Shown here: positions 8,678 through 18,592 of the stretch, piece after piece | How positions within the stretch are numbered: the first letter of the stretch is position 1 | Layout of the letters: each line of letters starts with the position of its first letter | Assembly (NCBI RefSeq): GCF_023276375.1 | Contig: NZ_JALLPK010000001.1 | Span: 930,001-994,000, forward strand | Length of the DNA: 64,000 nucleotides | Direction: 5' to 3' | Origin: Halocatena marina | GTDB lineage: Archaea; Halobacteriota; Halobacteria; Halobacteriales; Haloarculaceae | The notes under the pieces: generated by a model | Database searches by the model: none | Told to the model about the DNA's origin: nothing | What the model saw: only the letters and a program-made list of their open reading frames with translations | Program-made: the position numbers and the translations under genes

Positions 8678-9181
8678 CTATTCGAAGTGCCACCGGGTCG
8701 GGGTGAATGATTCGTCCAAACTGAAGCCGAAGACGGTCGCCATCGCTACTTCGTAGACCGCGTACGGGGGTGGTCCAGCGGTTGGTGCACCGTCTGCGTA
8801 GACTGCGCCGTCACGGACGTCCACTTGCCACCCGTATTTCGTCGCGTACGCGTCAGCCACGTTTTGAAGCATGCCCTCGTCATTCACTTTTCTCGCCGCA
8901 CCTTCGACCACAAAGTGGAAATAATCTGTTTCAGTCGCAATACTGCAGTGCGAATCGATGACCAGATTCTTACTCTTTCGCGTAGTTGGCCCCGCAGAGA
9001 AGTACAGTGAATTTGCCGTCAAAACAGCCAACAGTGGTCGTGTATGCGGACGCTTGTCTGGACGATTCGTTGTTAGCCAGTAGTAGTCTGATTCTGCGAG
9101 CTGCTGGCGCGCTTTTTTCCACGGAGTAGTAGCTGTTGTGTCTCCAAGCGGCTGTACGTCTGTTGGTTTTTGATCAGTCAT
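8678..9181 (-). CDS. Pyridoxamine 5'-phosphate oxidase-fold (PPOX) protein
   Basis: 167 residues with the FMN-binding split-barrel pattern: PWKKARQQLAESDYYWLTT, then RPHTRPLLAVL, LYFSAGPTTRKSKNL and DYFHFVVEGAARKV. This is the F420/FMN-binding PPOX-like group, which includes flavin- or F420-dependent reductases of small molecules. The C-terminal segment (YEVAMATVFGFSLDESFTPTRW) is typical of haloarchaeal members. It is a single gene with gaps on both sides. Cofactor and substrate cannot be told from sequence. Confidence 0.8.
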   Translation of the reverse strand: MTDQKPTDVQPLGDTTATTPWKKARQQLAESDYYWLTTNRPDKRPHTRPLLAVLTANSLYFSAGPTTRKSKNLVIDSHCSIATETDYFHFVVEGAARKVNDEGMLQNVADAYATKYGWQVDVRDGAVYADGAPTAGPPPYAVYEVAMATVFGFSLDESFTPTRWHFE

Positions 9182-9401
9182 GGATGAGTAGTGGAATCAC
9201 AGCGGTCATGAACCCGTCTGAGCATACCAGAACGAGCTATCAGTGATACGATGGTTCTACCGTGCTCAGGAGTTCTACGATTGTTACAGAGATAAGCGAG
9301 TCGGTGCTGAAATCATGATACGGTAGAGACGGCGGAGGCTTCGTCTGTATTCTCTCCTCGCTCACTACTCGCTGTCAGGTTCGTTCGATGTCGCTTTTCC
9401 G

Positions 9402-9878
9402 TCATATCTTCAACTTTTGTTTTTTGATTACACGAATATCCGTGATTCGTGCCTCTGGGTACTGTCCGTCGTCATCTTTCTCGACTGCCTTCACCATGTC
9501 CCAGACGACGTTCAATCCGGTCGTTACTCCTGTGAGTGCTTCCATCTCACAGCCAGTTTTACCGATCGTTTCGACGCCCACTTCGAGCGTCACTCGGTCG
9601 TTTTTCACGGTGAAATCCGTATCAATGTTCGTAATCGGTATCTGATGACACATCGGGATCGATTCCCATGTGTGCTTGACCGCCTGCACGGCTCCGACGC
9701 GGGCTGTCGCAAGCACGTTTCCTTTCCCGATCTCGTCCTCTTGAATGGCATCGATTGTAGATTTTTGAAGGAGAATATCCCCGGATGCGACCGCTCGACG
9801 CTTGGAGTCTGGCTTTTCGCCCACATCGACCATCTGGACCGATTGGTCCTCATCGGTGTGGGTCAGGTCGTCGCTCAC
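9402..9878 (-). CDS. moaC: Cyclic pyranopterin monophosphate synthase MoaC
   Basis: 158 residues. MoaC converts 3',8-cyclo-7,8-dihydro-GTP to cPMP in molybdenum cofactor synthesis. Visible signatures are MVDVGEKPDSKRRAVASG near residue 16, the MCHQIPITNI active-site segment and GCEMEALTGVT followed by VWDMVKAVEKDD. The start is a GTG that overlaps the stop codon of nnr (GTGA), so the two are translationally coupled. The short acidic N-terminal extension is typical of haloarchaea. Confidence 0.95.
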   Translation of the reverse strand: MSDDLTHTDEDQSVQMVDVGEKPDSKRRAVASGDILLQKSTIDAIQEDEIGKGNVLATARVGAVQAVKHTWESIPMCHQIPITNIDTDFTVKNDRVTLEVGVETIGKTGCEMEALTGVTTGLNVVWDMVKAVEKDDDGQYPEARITDIRVIKKQKLKI

Positions 9879-11296
9879 GACTGAATCACCTCCGGTAGAT
9901 GATCGATGAGATCTCGGGGGGAGATTGATGCTCGCCCATCGGCAGCGAGCTCGCCCGCCTTCCCGTTGACATACGCTCCAAGTGCTGCTGCATCGATCGG
10001 TTCGAGAATAGCCGCGAACGCGCCTGTTGCCCCCGCGAGTACGTCGCCCGTCCCACCAACAGTCATTGCCGGTGTTCCGGTCCGATTAACTCGCGTTCGA
10101 TCGCCGTCAGAGAGCACGTCGTACTTCCCTTTCAGGAGAATCGTTGCATCGAGCTCATCAGCAAGCGTCTCTACATCGTCCATCCGTTCGCGCCAGTCGT
10201 CACTCGGGTCACCACCCATACGTCGGAATTCGCCCGCGTGAGGAGTACAGACGAGCGTAGCGTCGGTCTCGGAGACGACACCGAGGGGATCAGCGTCGAC
10301 AACGCAGGTTCCATCGAATTCGGAGAGAAATGCACTAGCCGCAACGAGCGTGTCCTCGTGTGCGCCAAGCCCTGGACCAAGAACGACGGCGTCCTGTTCG
10401 GCAGCGATATCGAGCAACTGATCGACGTGATCGGATGCCAGTCGATCGCCGTCCACTGGCATCGTAATGAGTCCCTCGTGGTAGCTCTGTACGGTTGCAG
10501 CGACCGATTCTGGACAGGCAACGCGGACGAGGTCGGCACCGGCACTCAGTGCAGCCTGCGCAGAAAGCGCCGGTGCCCCGGTGTATGGTCCACCACCGAT
10601 GACGAGCACCGTACCGTTGTCCCCTTTGTGGCTGTCCGGATCCCGACTGAGTCGGAGAAGATCCCCCTGCTCGACGATCGTGTCGGCCATCGATGGAATA
10701 CCAATATCAGCGACCGTCACAGGAACATCGATCGAAGCGAGACCGGGCTTCATATCGTGAAACGTGACTACATGATCTGCCTCGATCGCGACGTTCGCTG
10801 CCTCACCAGTGTCTGCGTCGATTCCGGAGGGGACATCGACTGCGACGGTCGTCGCTTCGCTCGCGTTGATCGTCTCGATAGCACTACGCTCTGGCTCCCG
10901 AGGCGCCCCTCGTACTCCTGTTCCGAGCATCGCGTCGACGATGACATCCGGTGAATCAAGATCGAAATCTTGCGAGTCACGCACCTCACGAGCGTCGTAT
11001 TCGCCCTGTTCGAGTGCGTCCCAGTTTTCTCGTGTGATCGCTGTGCTGATCGTCTCCTCGCGCCCGAGCAAAAAAATCGTCAGCTCGTATTCACTGTCGA
11101 GAAACCGTGCGGTTACGAAACTATCGCCACCATTGTTCCCACGTCCCGCGACGATCGCTATACGTGCGCCCGGTTCAGCGAGCTCTTTGACTGTCCGAGC
11201 AACGGCGCTCCCACTGGATTCCATCAACTGTTTTTGTGGGACACCGAGTGCGGCCGCATTCTCATCGACTACGGCCATTTCCTCGATTGAAATCAT
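9875..11296 (-). CDS. nnr: Bifunctional NAD(P)H-hydrate epimerase/dehydratase
   Basis: 473 residues fusing the two NAD(P)H-hydrate repair activities. The N-terminal YjeF_N epimerase domain has IAIVAGRGNNGGDSFVTAR and VDVPSGIDADTG. The C-terminal ribokinase-like dehydratase has VLVIGGGPYTGAPALSAQAA, VLGPGLG, TPHAGEFRRM and the anion-hole MTVGGTGDVLAGATGA. The enzyme salvages nicotinamide cofactors damaged by hydration in the cytoplasm. It precedes moaC with an overlapping start, a common haloarchaeal pairing. Confidence 0.93.
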   Translation of the reverse strand: MISIEEMAVVDENAAALGVPQKQLMESSGSAVARTVKELAEPGARIAIVAGRGNNGGDSFVTARFLDSEYELTIFLLGREETISTAITRENWDALEQGEYDAREVRDSQDFDLDSPDVIVDAMLGTGVRGAPREPERSAIETINASEATTVAVDVPSGIDADTGEAANVAIEADHVVTFHDMKPGLASIDVPVTVADIGIPSMADTIVEQGDLLRLSRDPDSHKGDNGTVLVIGGGPYTGAPALSAQAALSAGADLVRVACPESVAATVQSYHEGLITMPVDGDRLASDHVDQLLDIAAEQDAVVLGPGLGAHEDTLVAASAFLSEFDGTCVVDADPLGVVSETDATLVCTPHAGEFRRMGGDPSDDWRERMDDVETLADELDATILLKGKYDVLSDGDRTRVNRTGTPAMTVGGTGDVLAGATGAFAAILEPIDAAALGAYVNGKAGELAADGRASISPRDLIDHLPEVIQS

Positions 11297-11343
11297 GGGT
11301 GAACGTTCGTCGGCTCGTCGGTTAAGCGTGCGGGACCGCCCTC

Positions 11344-11622
11344 TCAGCGCCGTACCTGAAATTCTTGTGCTCCTTTTGGGTCACTGAATTCCGTTTCAAC
11401 GCGTTCCACGTCAGCCTGCGGACTCCCCGTGTGACACCACTCGATCATCGCCTCGACAGCGTCCGGCGGCCCCTCAAAGACGGCCTCTACACGTCCGTCT
11501 TCGAGATTCTTCACCCAACCATCGACACCCTGCTCTTGTGCCTTCTCGCGTGTCGTTGCGCGGTAGAACACTCCCTGTACATTCCCTGAGACGAAGACGT
11601 GTGCGCGTGTTCGATCGGACAT
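11344..11622 (-). CDS. acyP: Acylphosphatase
   Basis: 92 residues, the normal size of the family. The catalytic loop is [18 protein letters not shown], where Arg21 binds phosphate, followed by [20 protein letters not shown] with the catalytic Asn of WVKN. It hydrolyses carboxyl-phosphate bonds of acylphosphates in the cytoplasm. It lies 47 nt downstream of the start of nnr in the same orientation, so cotranscription is possible. Confidence 0.93.
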   Translation of the reverse strand: MSDRTRAHVFVSGNVQGVFYRATTREKAQEQGVDGWVKNLEDGRVEAVFEGPPDAVEAMIEWCHTGSPQADVERVETEFSDPKGAQEFQVRR

Positions 11623-11707
11623 ATCACAGTCCTCTATCGGCGCGAGCGTAAAATGATCTGGGGCGCAGCGTGCACTGAGCTGTACCTACCACAGCGTGGG
11701 TGTTCGG

Positions 11708-13438
11708 TTACTGGATTGTATACGTCTCGAATCGGCGTGCTGCGTACCGAACCGACCGGTCTGCGACGACGATTGCGATCACGACCGGCCCCCCCAAGCC
11801 GACAAGTTGGATCCACTGCGTCGGGATCGACCCGATCGTTGCTCCGAACGATTGGAACAGCGCGATTCCCGAAGCAACTGGCATCCCAGCAGCCGCCAGT
11901 TGCGTAAGGAAGACGGGAACGAGACCACTAACGAGCAGTCGGAGAGCGGTCCGGACACCAGCTGGTGCGAGCAGTGCGGTGGCTGCTGGGATCGCAAGCC
12001 CAAGCGTGACGAGCGAATGAACCACCACTGCGGTGATGCTGGGAGGGACGACTGTGCGACGCTGTCCGACGCTAATGGCGCTGAATCGAGGAAACCACAG
12101 TCCGACGAGCGGGGCAAGCCGAACGGATAGGAATACCACCGTGATTCCGAGGAGGAGCAGCCCTCCTCGCTCAATCAGCGAATACGGGCTCACAACACCA
12201 GTTGCAAGCGTTAGAACGACTGTTGCCGAAAGCCCAATGACTCGCCCAGGGATTGTGAGTCCGGTAATGAACTGTATTCCTGTGAGTCGCGTCGTGAGCA
12301 CCGTTGGGAGCACTCCTCCAGCATCCCCAAGCGGATTCAAGCCGAACAGCAACCCAGCAGTCCACGGAATGACGATTGCAGCGATGAGGGGTGCCACGAC
12401 GAACAGCAGACCGAATTGGCTGGCGTTGATGAGCACACTGCCAGCGATGAAGATCGGCAGTAACGCGAACGAGATACGGGAGGGGTTTCGCCACGTTCTG
12501 GTGAGCATCACCTGAGCAACGCTCCGCGTTGGCGCATCGAGATCGGACGGATGCCAGAACGAATGCATTGGTGTCTTTCGAGCAGTCGATTTCTTCTCGC
12601 TGCTCGGAGCTATGGGGGCGTCGAACCAGAACGCGCTTGTGATTCGCTCGATCGCGTAGCCGCCCCCAAGCAGGATGATGGCTGTGGTGATGAGCACTCC
12701 CCCCACGCGCATCCACGACTGCGAGATCGCCGTTCCGACGACTGCGAGATCGCCGTACCAGCTGATAGGAAGCCACGCGAGAACGCCACTATCAATGCCC
12801 ATGTCAATAGTGGGGGCATACTGTAACACGGAGTATCCGCCGAAGAACAGGACAATGAGGGAGATTCCGATTGGTGTCTTATAGCGGGCGACGATCCGGG
12901 AACGAGACAGAAGAAAGGCCCCAGCGAAGCCACATGCGTACGCGACAACGACGCTGCTCACCACAAATAACACGACTGCGAGCGGAACAAACACGACACT
13001 CGCTGGTGTTTGGAATGCGTATACGAACAGTCCGCTGATGATGATCGTTGGGGCAGCGAGATACGCTAAGATCCGAAATATCTCGGCAACGACGAGACCA
13101 CTTGCCGCTGTTCGGGCAGAAACGGCCGTGAGCACGACCTCCTCGCTGTCGATTCGGGAGTGTTGTGAAATGACTCGATTACCGACCATGAAGACGTCAA
13201 ACAACCAGTACAATCCAACTGCCCCCCGCATTGAACTGGGAAGCAAAATCGGTCTCGGGATCGATCGCAATGAATTGGCGAAGAGAACCGAGAATCCGAG
13301 CAACATGAGACTCCACACGATGGAGACGCCGCCGAGAAAGAACAAGCGCGCTGTCGATCCTCGAAGCGTGCGCATCGATCGGCGAAACTCGACGACACCG
13401 ATCCGGATGCTCTGTCGTACCCACCGTGTCTCAGCCAT
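11708..13438 (-). CDS. Large polytopic membrane protein, ABC-2 permease-like
   Basis: 576 residues with a soluble N-terminal stretch (RIGVVEFRRSMRTLRG) and about 12 hydrophobic segments in two halves joined by a charged central loop (about residues 280-315, SSEKKSTARKTPMHSFWHPS). The pattern of an N-terminal amphipathic EFRRSMR helix and paired six-helix halves recalls ABC-2-type exporter permeases, and the family is common in haloarchaea as an uncharacterised membrane protein. No ATPase gene is adjacent, so the transport role is an inference. Confidence 0.6.
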   Translation of the reverse strand: MAETRWVRQSIRIGVVEFRRSMRTLRGSTARLFFLGGVSIVWSLMLLGFSVLFANSLRSIPRPILLPSSMRGAVGLYWLFDVFMVGNRVISQHSRIDSEEVVLTAVSARTAASGLVVAEIFRILAYLAAPTIIISGLFVYAFQTPASVVFVPLAVVLFVVSSVVVAYACGFAGAFLLSRSRIVARYKTPIGISLIVLFFGGYSVLQYAPTIDMGIDSGVLAWLPISWYGDLAVVGTAISQSWMRVGGVLITTAIILLGGGYAIERITSAFWFDAPIAPSSEKKSTARKTPMHSFWHPSDLDAPTRSVAQVMLTRTWRNPSRISFALLPIFIAGSVLINASQFGLLFVVAPLIAAIVIPWTAGLLFGLNPLGDAGGVLPTVLTTRLTGIQFITGLTIPGRVIGLSATVVLTLATGVVSPYSLIERGGLLLLGITVVFLSVRLAPLVGLWFPRFSAISVGQRRTVVPPSITAVVVHSLVTLGLAIPAATALLAPAGVRTALRLLVSGLVPVFLTQLAAAGMPVASGIALFQSFGATIGSIPTQWIQLVGLGGPVVIAIVVADRSVRYAARRFETYTIQ

Positions 13439-13691
13439 GGATCATACCTTCCTCGAACGTCCTAACCGGTTCGGTAGCACTGGCTGACAGCGATTCATCG
13501 GAGCGACGACGCTCCACTACTGACGGAAAAGCGTACGCGAAGACCATTCATTCTTCGATTCTGATTACTCACACATCAATGTATCATCTCACATATCGTG
13601 TTTCATGCCGCTTAGAGCGTGTACTATTCGTAATGACAGATGGGTTATGTGCCGAGGTGCTTTGTACGATCGCGCCCAATAGAGATGTGTC

Positions 13692-13988
13692 GTGAGTAAC
13701 GATCCCACAGACATTTCCGGACTTCCCGAGGATCTCGGAATCGGGGAGGACCTCGATCGATCTGAACAGCGCGTCTCGATCCGCGTCGACACTCGTCGCT
13801 ACGGGAAGGCAGTGACTATCGTCGAAGGATTCGACTCATCGTCCGCCGATCTCACGGAGATTGCATCGACACTGAAGCATTCGCTTGCAGTCGGTGGCAC
13901 CGTGACCGACGATCGTATCGAACTGCAGGGCGAGCATGGAGACCGACTGCGGCAGATTCTTCGAGAAGAAGGATTCGAGATTGAATGA
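13692..13988 (+). CDS. SUI1-domain translation factor (aIF1/YciH)
   Basis: 98 residues, GTG start. After an acidic N-terminus (DISGLPEDLGIGEDLDRSEQ), the SUI1/eIF1 fold is clear: VSIRVDTRRYGKAVTIVEGF, ELQGEHGDRLRQILREEGF. It binds the 30S subunit and affects start-codon selection, like eIF1 and bacterial YciH. Single gene, no operon partner. Confidence 0.9.
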   Translation: MSNDPTDISGLPEDLGIGEDLDRSEQRVSIRVDTRRYGKAVTIVEGFDSSSADLTEIASTLKHSLAVGGTVTDDRIELQGEHGDRLRQILREEGFEIE

Positions 13989-14301
13989 AAAACGGCGTGC
14001 GGTCAGCGGATTATCCTGCCTCTGAAGATGCTTTGTCTCGCCATACCATCTTGTGATATTACACAAATACGTCTGTCATTTCACTCATCACACTCCGAAC
14101 TGCCCATCGTCTCGTAGACGGGTGTTCGATGTCGACGATCCCACTCGACTCTCTTTCATTTTTTGATAGTGAGTGGTATGTAGATAACAGATCCATCCTT
14201 GTCGAATCGCGTATGATTCTAATAGTGAGGTGAGTGGGTGGAATAAAAGAGGTCTTTAACGCAAAGGTAGCTATGATAACCGCCACAATAAACAACCTCG
14301 T
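13989..14301. other. Intergenic region
   Basis: No supported gene. A minus-strand frame of 45 codons (14059-14196) with an AAGGATG start context exists but is not convincing. The plus-strand end probably holds the promoter of the lipoprotein gene; TATGATAA at 14273-14280 is at TATA spacing from the ATG at 14302. Confidence 0.4.
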
Positions 14302-14946
14302 ATGATGAGACGCAGAACGTTTCTCGGAGCAGTCAGCTTTGCTGTCACAACACTCTCTGGCTGTCTCTCTCTGACGAAGAGTGATGAAGAGTCGTCATCT
14401 ACCAGCTTGTCTCGATCTAAGAATAATACGACATCAGATAGTTCTGTCGAACGTAATTCAACAAACACCACATCCACCAAGGCGTCCCCTGCTCCTCCGA
14501 CAGCTACGACGGACACGAACGATTCCACCGAACAGATCGCTAACGGTGAACGGAGAGAACTCACGATCGGTGACGAAGCATCGTCTCACAATCAGTCACG
14601 ATCGTCGTACAGGGTAACGCTCTCGAATCCGACCGATACCGCATGGACGACAACGCTCATTATCCGAATGTCTCCTTCATCAAAGGAGAGCAGCCCTACC
14701 GATATGACTCGCCTCAAAGAGACGTACAACCTCGACGCAGAGGCTTCGGTCGATATTTCTCTTATCGATCCCGAGCAGTACACTATCGTCGCGACGATCC
14801 CTAAAGCAGGAGCGTCGGCGACGGCCGATGTCACGCCCGCACAATCTGGTTGCCAACACTCTTCGACGAAAATCACAGTTCAGGAAGGTGGATCGCTCAA
14901 CGTACAGACCGTATCGAAGCAAGTACCCTGTTCAATTGATAAGTAG
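14302..14946 (+). CDS. Tat-type lipoprotein, unknown function
   Basis: 214 residues. The N-terminus has a twin-arginine motif (RRRTFLGAVS), a hydrophobic stretch and a lipobox LSGC, so it should be Tat-exported and lipid-anchored on the outside of the membrane, as usual in haloarchaea. A Ser/Thr/Asn-rich linker (residues about 25-75) is followed by a beta-rich domain resembling an Ig-like fold (YRVTLSNPTDTAWTTTLIIR) and a C-terminal Cys pair (GCQH and VPCSID). Domain identity not recognised. Confidence 0.75.
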   Translation: MMRRRTFLGAVSFAVTTLSGCLSLTKSDEESSSTSLSRSKNNTTSDSSVERNSTNTTSTKASPAPPTATTDTNDSTEQIANGERRELTIGDEASSHNQSRSSYRVTLSNPTDTAWTTTLIIRMSPSSKESSPTDMTRLKETYNLDAEASVDISLIDPEQYTIVATIPKAGASATADVTPAQSGCQHSSTKITVQEGGSLNVQTVSKQVPCSIDK

Positions 14947-15033
14947 TCGTAGTGTGTTGTTCTCTGAATTCAGTTCGGATCCAGACCAAGAGACACGACT
15001 GTTTGATGATCGAAAGCGTTGAATCTCAGACTG

Positions 15034-16119
15034 CTATCCTTCCATCCCACTGAAGGAGAGACCGCCTTCGATATAGCGTTGTGCCACCAAATACACGAGC
15101 ATGATCGGTGTCGCAAACGTGAGCGCGAATGCCGAAAAGCGCGCCCACGGGATGGAGTACTCGCTAACGAGCGAGAACAGCCCAACGGGGAGCGTATAGT
15201 TCTCTGTGCCGAGCAGCGTCTGAGCGACGACGAACTCTGTCCATCCAGTGAGGAACGTGAAGATGAACACCGTTGCGAGTCCAGCAGCCGACAGCGGTAG
15301 AATGACCTCGACGACGATTCGCCACGGCGGCGCACCGTCAACGACTGCTGCCTCTTCGTACGCCACCGGGATGCCATCCATATACGTCTTCAACAACCAC
15401 GTGTTGAACGGGACTGCCGTCGCCGCGTAGTAGACCGACAGTGCAAGCTTGCTGTCGTTGATGCCGAGCTGCACGTAGACAGCGTACAAACCGATCAACA
15501 ACGCGATACCGAGCCCACCGCCGACTTGTGTCAGTAACACGTACAAGAACAGTATCTTCCGACGGAAGATGAACGTCTTGCGCGAGAGTGCGTACGCTGC
15601 TGGCACAACGAGGCACATGGCGATGATCACGGTCGGGATCGCAACCGTGATGCTGTTCCACAGGAAGTGTTTGAAGTTAGACGGATTTTCGACACCGTAG
15701 TGAGCAGCATCGAGTATGACGAACGACGGTGTGTTGAATACGACCGCAAGATTAGTGAGCGGGATGTTCACCGAGATGGTGTACGCCGGGATGATGAGAT
15801 CTCCGATCACCCAGACGAACGCCTGAAGCGTCGGATCGTCCGGAACAAGGGTGAGTCCTCCCGAGGAATAGATCGACCCACCAGAACTGGACAGTGCGGC
15901 CATGAGAATCCAGTAGATCGGGAACAGTAGCGCCAACACCAACACGAGCGCGCCCGTCGTTGCTATAAGCGTCCGCAGTGGATCGATGGGCGAACGCTCA
16001 CCCCGCCTGATGGCAGCGATCGTGTATCTGACGCTCCGACCCGTATCGATCGTCGAATACGCGATTGCCGCCGTGTTTGTTTTCACCGCTCGACCGGCGT
16101 TTCGAAGAAGGCGCATCAT
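15034..16119 (-). CDS. Carbohydrate ABC transporter permease (MalG type)
   Basis: 361 residues with a basic N-terminus and six or more membrane helices. The cytoplasmic EAA loop YEEAAVVDGAPPWRIVVEVI contacts the ATPase. A long extracytoplasmic loop after the first helix (GGSIYSSGGLTLVPDDPT) is typical of the maltose family. The ATG at 16119 overlaps the stop of the upstream permease (ATGA), fixing the start despite longer in-frame extensions. It is the distal gene of a binding protein, permease, permease operon on the minus strand. Confidence 0.88.
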   Translation of the reverse strand: MMRLLRNAGRAVKTNTAAIAYSTIDTGRSVRYTIAAIRRGERSPIDPLRTLIATTGALVLVLALLFPIYWILMAALSSSGGSIYSSGGLTLVPDDPTLQAFVWVIGDLIIPAYTISVNIPLTNLAVVFNTPSFVILDAAHYGVENPSNFKHFLWNSITVAIPTVIIAMCLVVPAAYALSRKTFIFRRKILFLYVLLTQVGGGLGIALLIGLYAVYVQLGINDSKLALSVYYAATAVPFNTWLLKTYMDGIPVAYEEAAVVDGAPPWRIVVEVILPLSAAGLATVFIFTFLTGWTEFVVAQTLLGTENYTLPVGLFSLVSEYSIPWARFSAFALTFATPIMLVYLVAQRYIEGGLSFSGMEG

Positions 16120-17078
16120 TCTGAGACACCCTCGGCGAGCCGTCCGCGCTTGACGTTCAGCCACATGAACGCGCCGATGAAAACGACTGCAATGAGGCTG
16201 ATTGCCGCACCGCGTCCGTATTTCGAGAACGAGAACGCCTCACGGTAGCCGTACACAACGATTAGTTCGTTCGCTCGAGCAGGACCACCCTGATTGAACA
16301 CATACGGGATGAGAAACTGCTGGAACGACGCTGCAGCTGTCAGAATCGACGCGAACAGCACTGGTCGTTTGATCGACGGCAGTGTGATGTGCAGAAACCG
16401 CGCGAAATAGCTCGCACCGTCAACCTTCGCCGCTTCGTGCAGTTCTTCAGGGACATCCTGCAGAGCGCTCACAGTGATGATGACCATGAACGGGTAGGCG
16501 AGCCACGCCTCCGTGACGTTGTACGCGAAAAAGGCCGTCCATCGCTGAGACAACCACGAGATGGATTCGCTACCGAACGTCCCAAGAAGCTGATTGGCGA
16601 GACCGAACTGAGCGGAACTGAAGATCCCGCGCCACACCGTGATCGTGAAGATCGCGGGAAGTCCCATCGGGAGAATGATGAACGACCGCATGACTCGTTT
16701 GCCGCGCACGCGGTCATTAGTCAACACTAGCGCGATACCGATACTCAGTCCGATCTTCAGCGTGACACTCGTGGCGACAAACAGCCACGTGACACCGAAC
16801 GAGTTCCAGAACATGGGATCGGAGAGAACGAGGATGTAGTTCTCGATCCCGACGATACTCGCCTCTCCGAACGTGAGGACCGAGAGAATGCCATCGCCAG
16901 CGTAGAGAGTCGTCGGATCAGCGTTTGTGAACGAAATCCCGACGAGATACACCACTGGAAACAACATGAACGCCGCAAACACGAACAGTCCTGGCAGAAC
17001 GAACAGCAAGGAAACGTCTCGCTCGTCGAGAAACGGGACCTCCCCTATTCGGCGTGCAGCGCGTGAAAGCGTACTCAT
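16116..17078 (-). CDS. Carbohydrate ABC transporter permease (MalF type)
   Basis: 320 residues, start MSTLSRAARRIGEVPFLDER. Six membrane helices; EAA loop is LHEAAKVDGASYFARFLHIT. It forms the transport channel with the MalG-type partner. It starts 8 nt after the binding protein's stop codon and overlaps the next permease by 4 nt, so all three are one operon. An upstream in-frame ATG at 17096 would overlap the binding-protein gene and lacks family similarity. Confidence 0.88.
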   Translation of the reverse strand: MSTLSRAARRIGEVPFLDERDVSLLFVLPGLFVFAAFMLFPVVYLVGISFTNADPTTLYAGDGILSVLTFGEASIVGIENYILVLSDPMFWNSFGVTWLFVATSVTLKIGLSIGIALVLTNDRVRGKRVMRSFIILPMGLPAIFTITVWRGIFSSAQFGLANQLLGTFGSESISWLSQRWTAFFAYNVTEAWLAYPFMVIITVSALQDVPEELHEAAKVDGASYFARFLHITLPSIKRPVLFASILTAAASFQQFLIPYVFNQGGPARANELIVVYGYREAFSFSKYGRGAAISLIAVVFIGAFMWLNVKRGRLAEGVSE

Positions 17079-17086
17079 ACTGGGAA

Positions 17087-18358
17087 CTACTTCCAATTAC
17101 TACGGATCGTCTTCGCAGCTTGATCCAACGCTGCCTTCGCATTGGCATCCCCATTGAACGCTTTGATGAGCGCGGGTTCCATCGCCGACCAGACCTCGTT
17201 CATCTTCGGATGAGTCGGCATCGGTGTTCCCTGCTTGACTGTTTGTGAGAACGCCTGGACAGCGTTCGGAAGCTTATCACTCCCGACCAGATCTGCGAGA
17301 ACCGGGATGGATCCCTGTTCCTTTGCGAGTGTGAGGATATGATCTTCGTTCGTAACGTACCACTCGACGAACGAACGCGCGGCTGCGGCATCAGCAGTGT
17401 CTTTTTCCATGCCTTTCGAGAAATACCACATGTTGATACCAGTGTAGGGTGTGGCCGTCCCGCCGTTTGGTGTCGGGAGGCGCGTGACCTCGTAGTTCAC
17501 ACCTTTCTCGTTGAGCGTCGAGAGATACCACGGGCCATTGATGGCGAACGCGGCGTTACCCTCGGCGAAAACGGCGGCTTGTGGTTCGTACGTCGGATCG
17601 TTGGCCATGTACGGTTTGAAGTTCTTGAGTGCGAATTCGAGACCCTGAACGGTCTTTGGACGATTGACACCGAGCATCGGATCCTTGCTCGAATCAAAGT
17701 AGTAGCCGCCGAACGCTTGGAGCCACGCGCTGGTGAAGTACGGGTCGAACGGATAACTCAACCCGTACTTGTCGTTGCCTGGATCGTGGTGCTCTTTCAT
17801 CGTTGAGACCATATCGGCGACCGTTTTCGGTGGCTTGTCCACGATATCGGTGTTGTAGATCAGCGTCACCGTCTCGGCCGCGTGTGGAAGCCCGACGACG
17901 TTGTCCTCGAACTGAATGGCCTCGGCAGCCGCACTCGTAAACACATCGAGGTTCACATCAAGCTGATCGCTCTGGTCGACAACGAAATCACGCTGAACGT
18001 AGTCACCCACCCAATCGTGTGCCCACTCGAAGATTTGAGGACCCTGCCCCGCAGGAATCGCGCTGTTCGTTTTCTTTTCTAAATCAGAGATGTCGGCCCC
18101 TTTGATCGTGTGTTGGGATTGACCGTTGAACGCCTCGATAACGCTTTTTCGCGCCGAAATCTCTGACTCCGAAAGTGAGTACCACGCTTTCGCCGACCCG
18201 GCAGGGCCGTTATCACCTGTTTTCGTTCCGGACTGGGTGCCACCTCCGTCACCGTCAGTTCCGGAATCCTGTTGTTGTACGTCGAGACAGCCCGCAAACG
18301 CCGCAATAGCGCTCGCACCACCGATGTGCTTCAACACGTCTCTGCGATTCATTGTCAT
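17087..18358 (-). CDS. Sugar ABC transporter substrate-binding lipoprotein (MalE type)
   Basis: 423 residues. The signal is Tat-type (NRRDVLKHIGG) with lipobox FAGC, so the protein is exported folded and lipid-anchored. The mature protein has an Asp/Gly-rich linker and the type-2 periplasmic binding fold: VKWYS-like ARKSVIEAFNGQSQHTIKG, then GPQIFEWAHDWVGDYVQRD, and a conserved C-terminal half. With the two permeases and the divergent ATPase it should import maltodextrins, judged from the GH13 and GH15 genes nearby. Substrate is an inference. Confidence 0.88.
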   Translation of the reverse strand: MTMNRRDVLKHIGGASAIAAFAGCLDVQQQDSGTDGDGGGTQSGTKTGDNGPAGSAKAWYSLSESEISARKSVIEAFNGQSQHTIKGADISDLEKKTNSAIPAGQGPQIFEWAHDWVGDYVQRDFVVDQSDQLDVNLDVFTSAAAEAIQFEDNVVGLPHAAETVTLIYNTDIVDKPPKTVADMVSTMKEHHDPGNDKYGLSYPFDPYFTSAWLQAFGGYYFDSSKDPMLGVNRPKTVQGLEFALKNFKPYMANDPTYEPQAAVFAEGNAAFAINGPWYLSTLNEKGVNYEVTRLPTPNGGTATPYTGINMWYFSKGMEKDTADAAAARSFVEWYVTNEDHILTLAKEQGSIPVLADLVGSDKLPNAVQAFSQTVKQGTPMPTHPKMNEVWSAMEPALIKAFNGDANAKAALDQAAKTIRSNWK

Positions 18359-18379
18359 GCGTGAATATTAGATGAAACA

Positions 18380-18390
18380 GTTTTTCACAC
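18380..18390. promoter_or_regulatory. GTTTTTCACAC motif, binding-protein promoter region
   Basis: An 11-bp element that recurs exactly at 21775-21785, in the other divergent promoter region of the starch cluster. It lies beside CTTAAATC (18391-18398), the TATA-like box of the minus-strand transporter operon. A 10-bp version also occurs at about 34620 after an unrelated gene, so it may be chance. Confidence 0.3.
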
Positions 18391-18592
18391 CTTAAATCCT
18401 TCGGAGATCACACGTCATATTGTCATCGTAAGGGCGTTGTGGAGCGGCCGGTCTTGACTGCGATCGTGCTGGGACTGACGTCGGTTGCATCGGTCGCACG
18501 AGGTCGAATGAGAAGAAAGACTATGAAATCATACTTCCCAAATTCATCGAATGGGGCAAGAGCTATATTCTATCATCCGTAGCCTTTGGCAG

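Noticed and set aside
14059..14196. Minus-strand 45-codon frame with AAGG before ATG
   Set aside because: Only weak start context; composition and sequence give no support.
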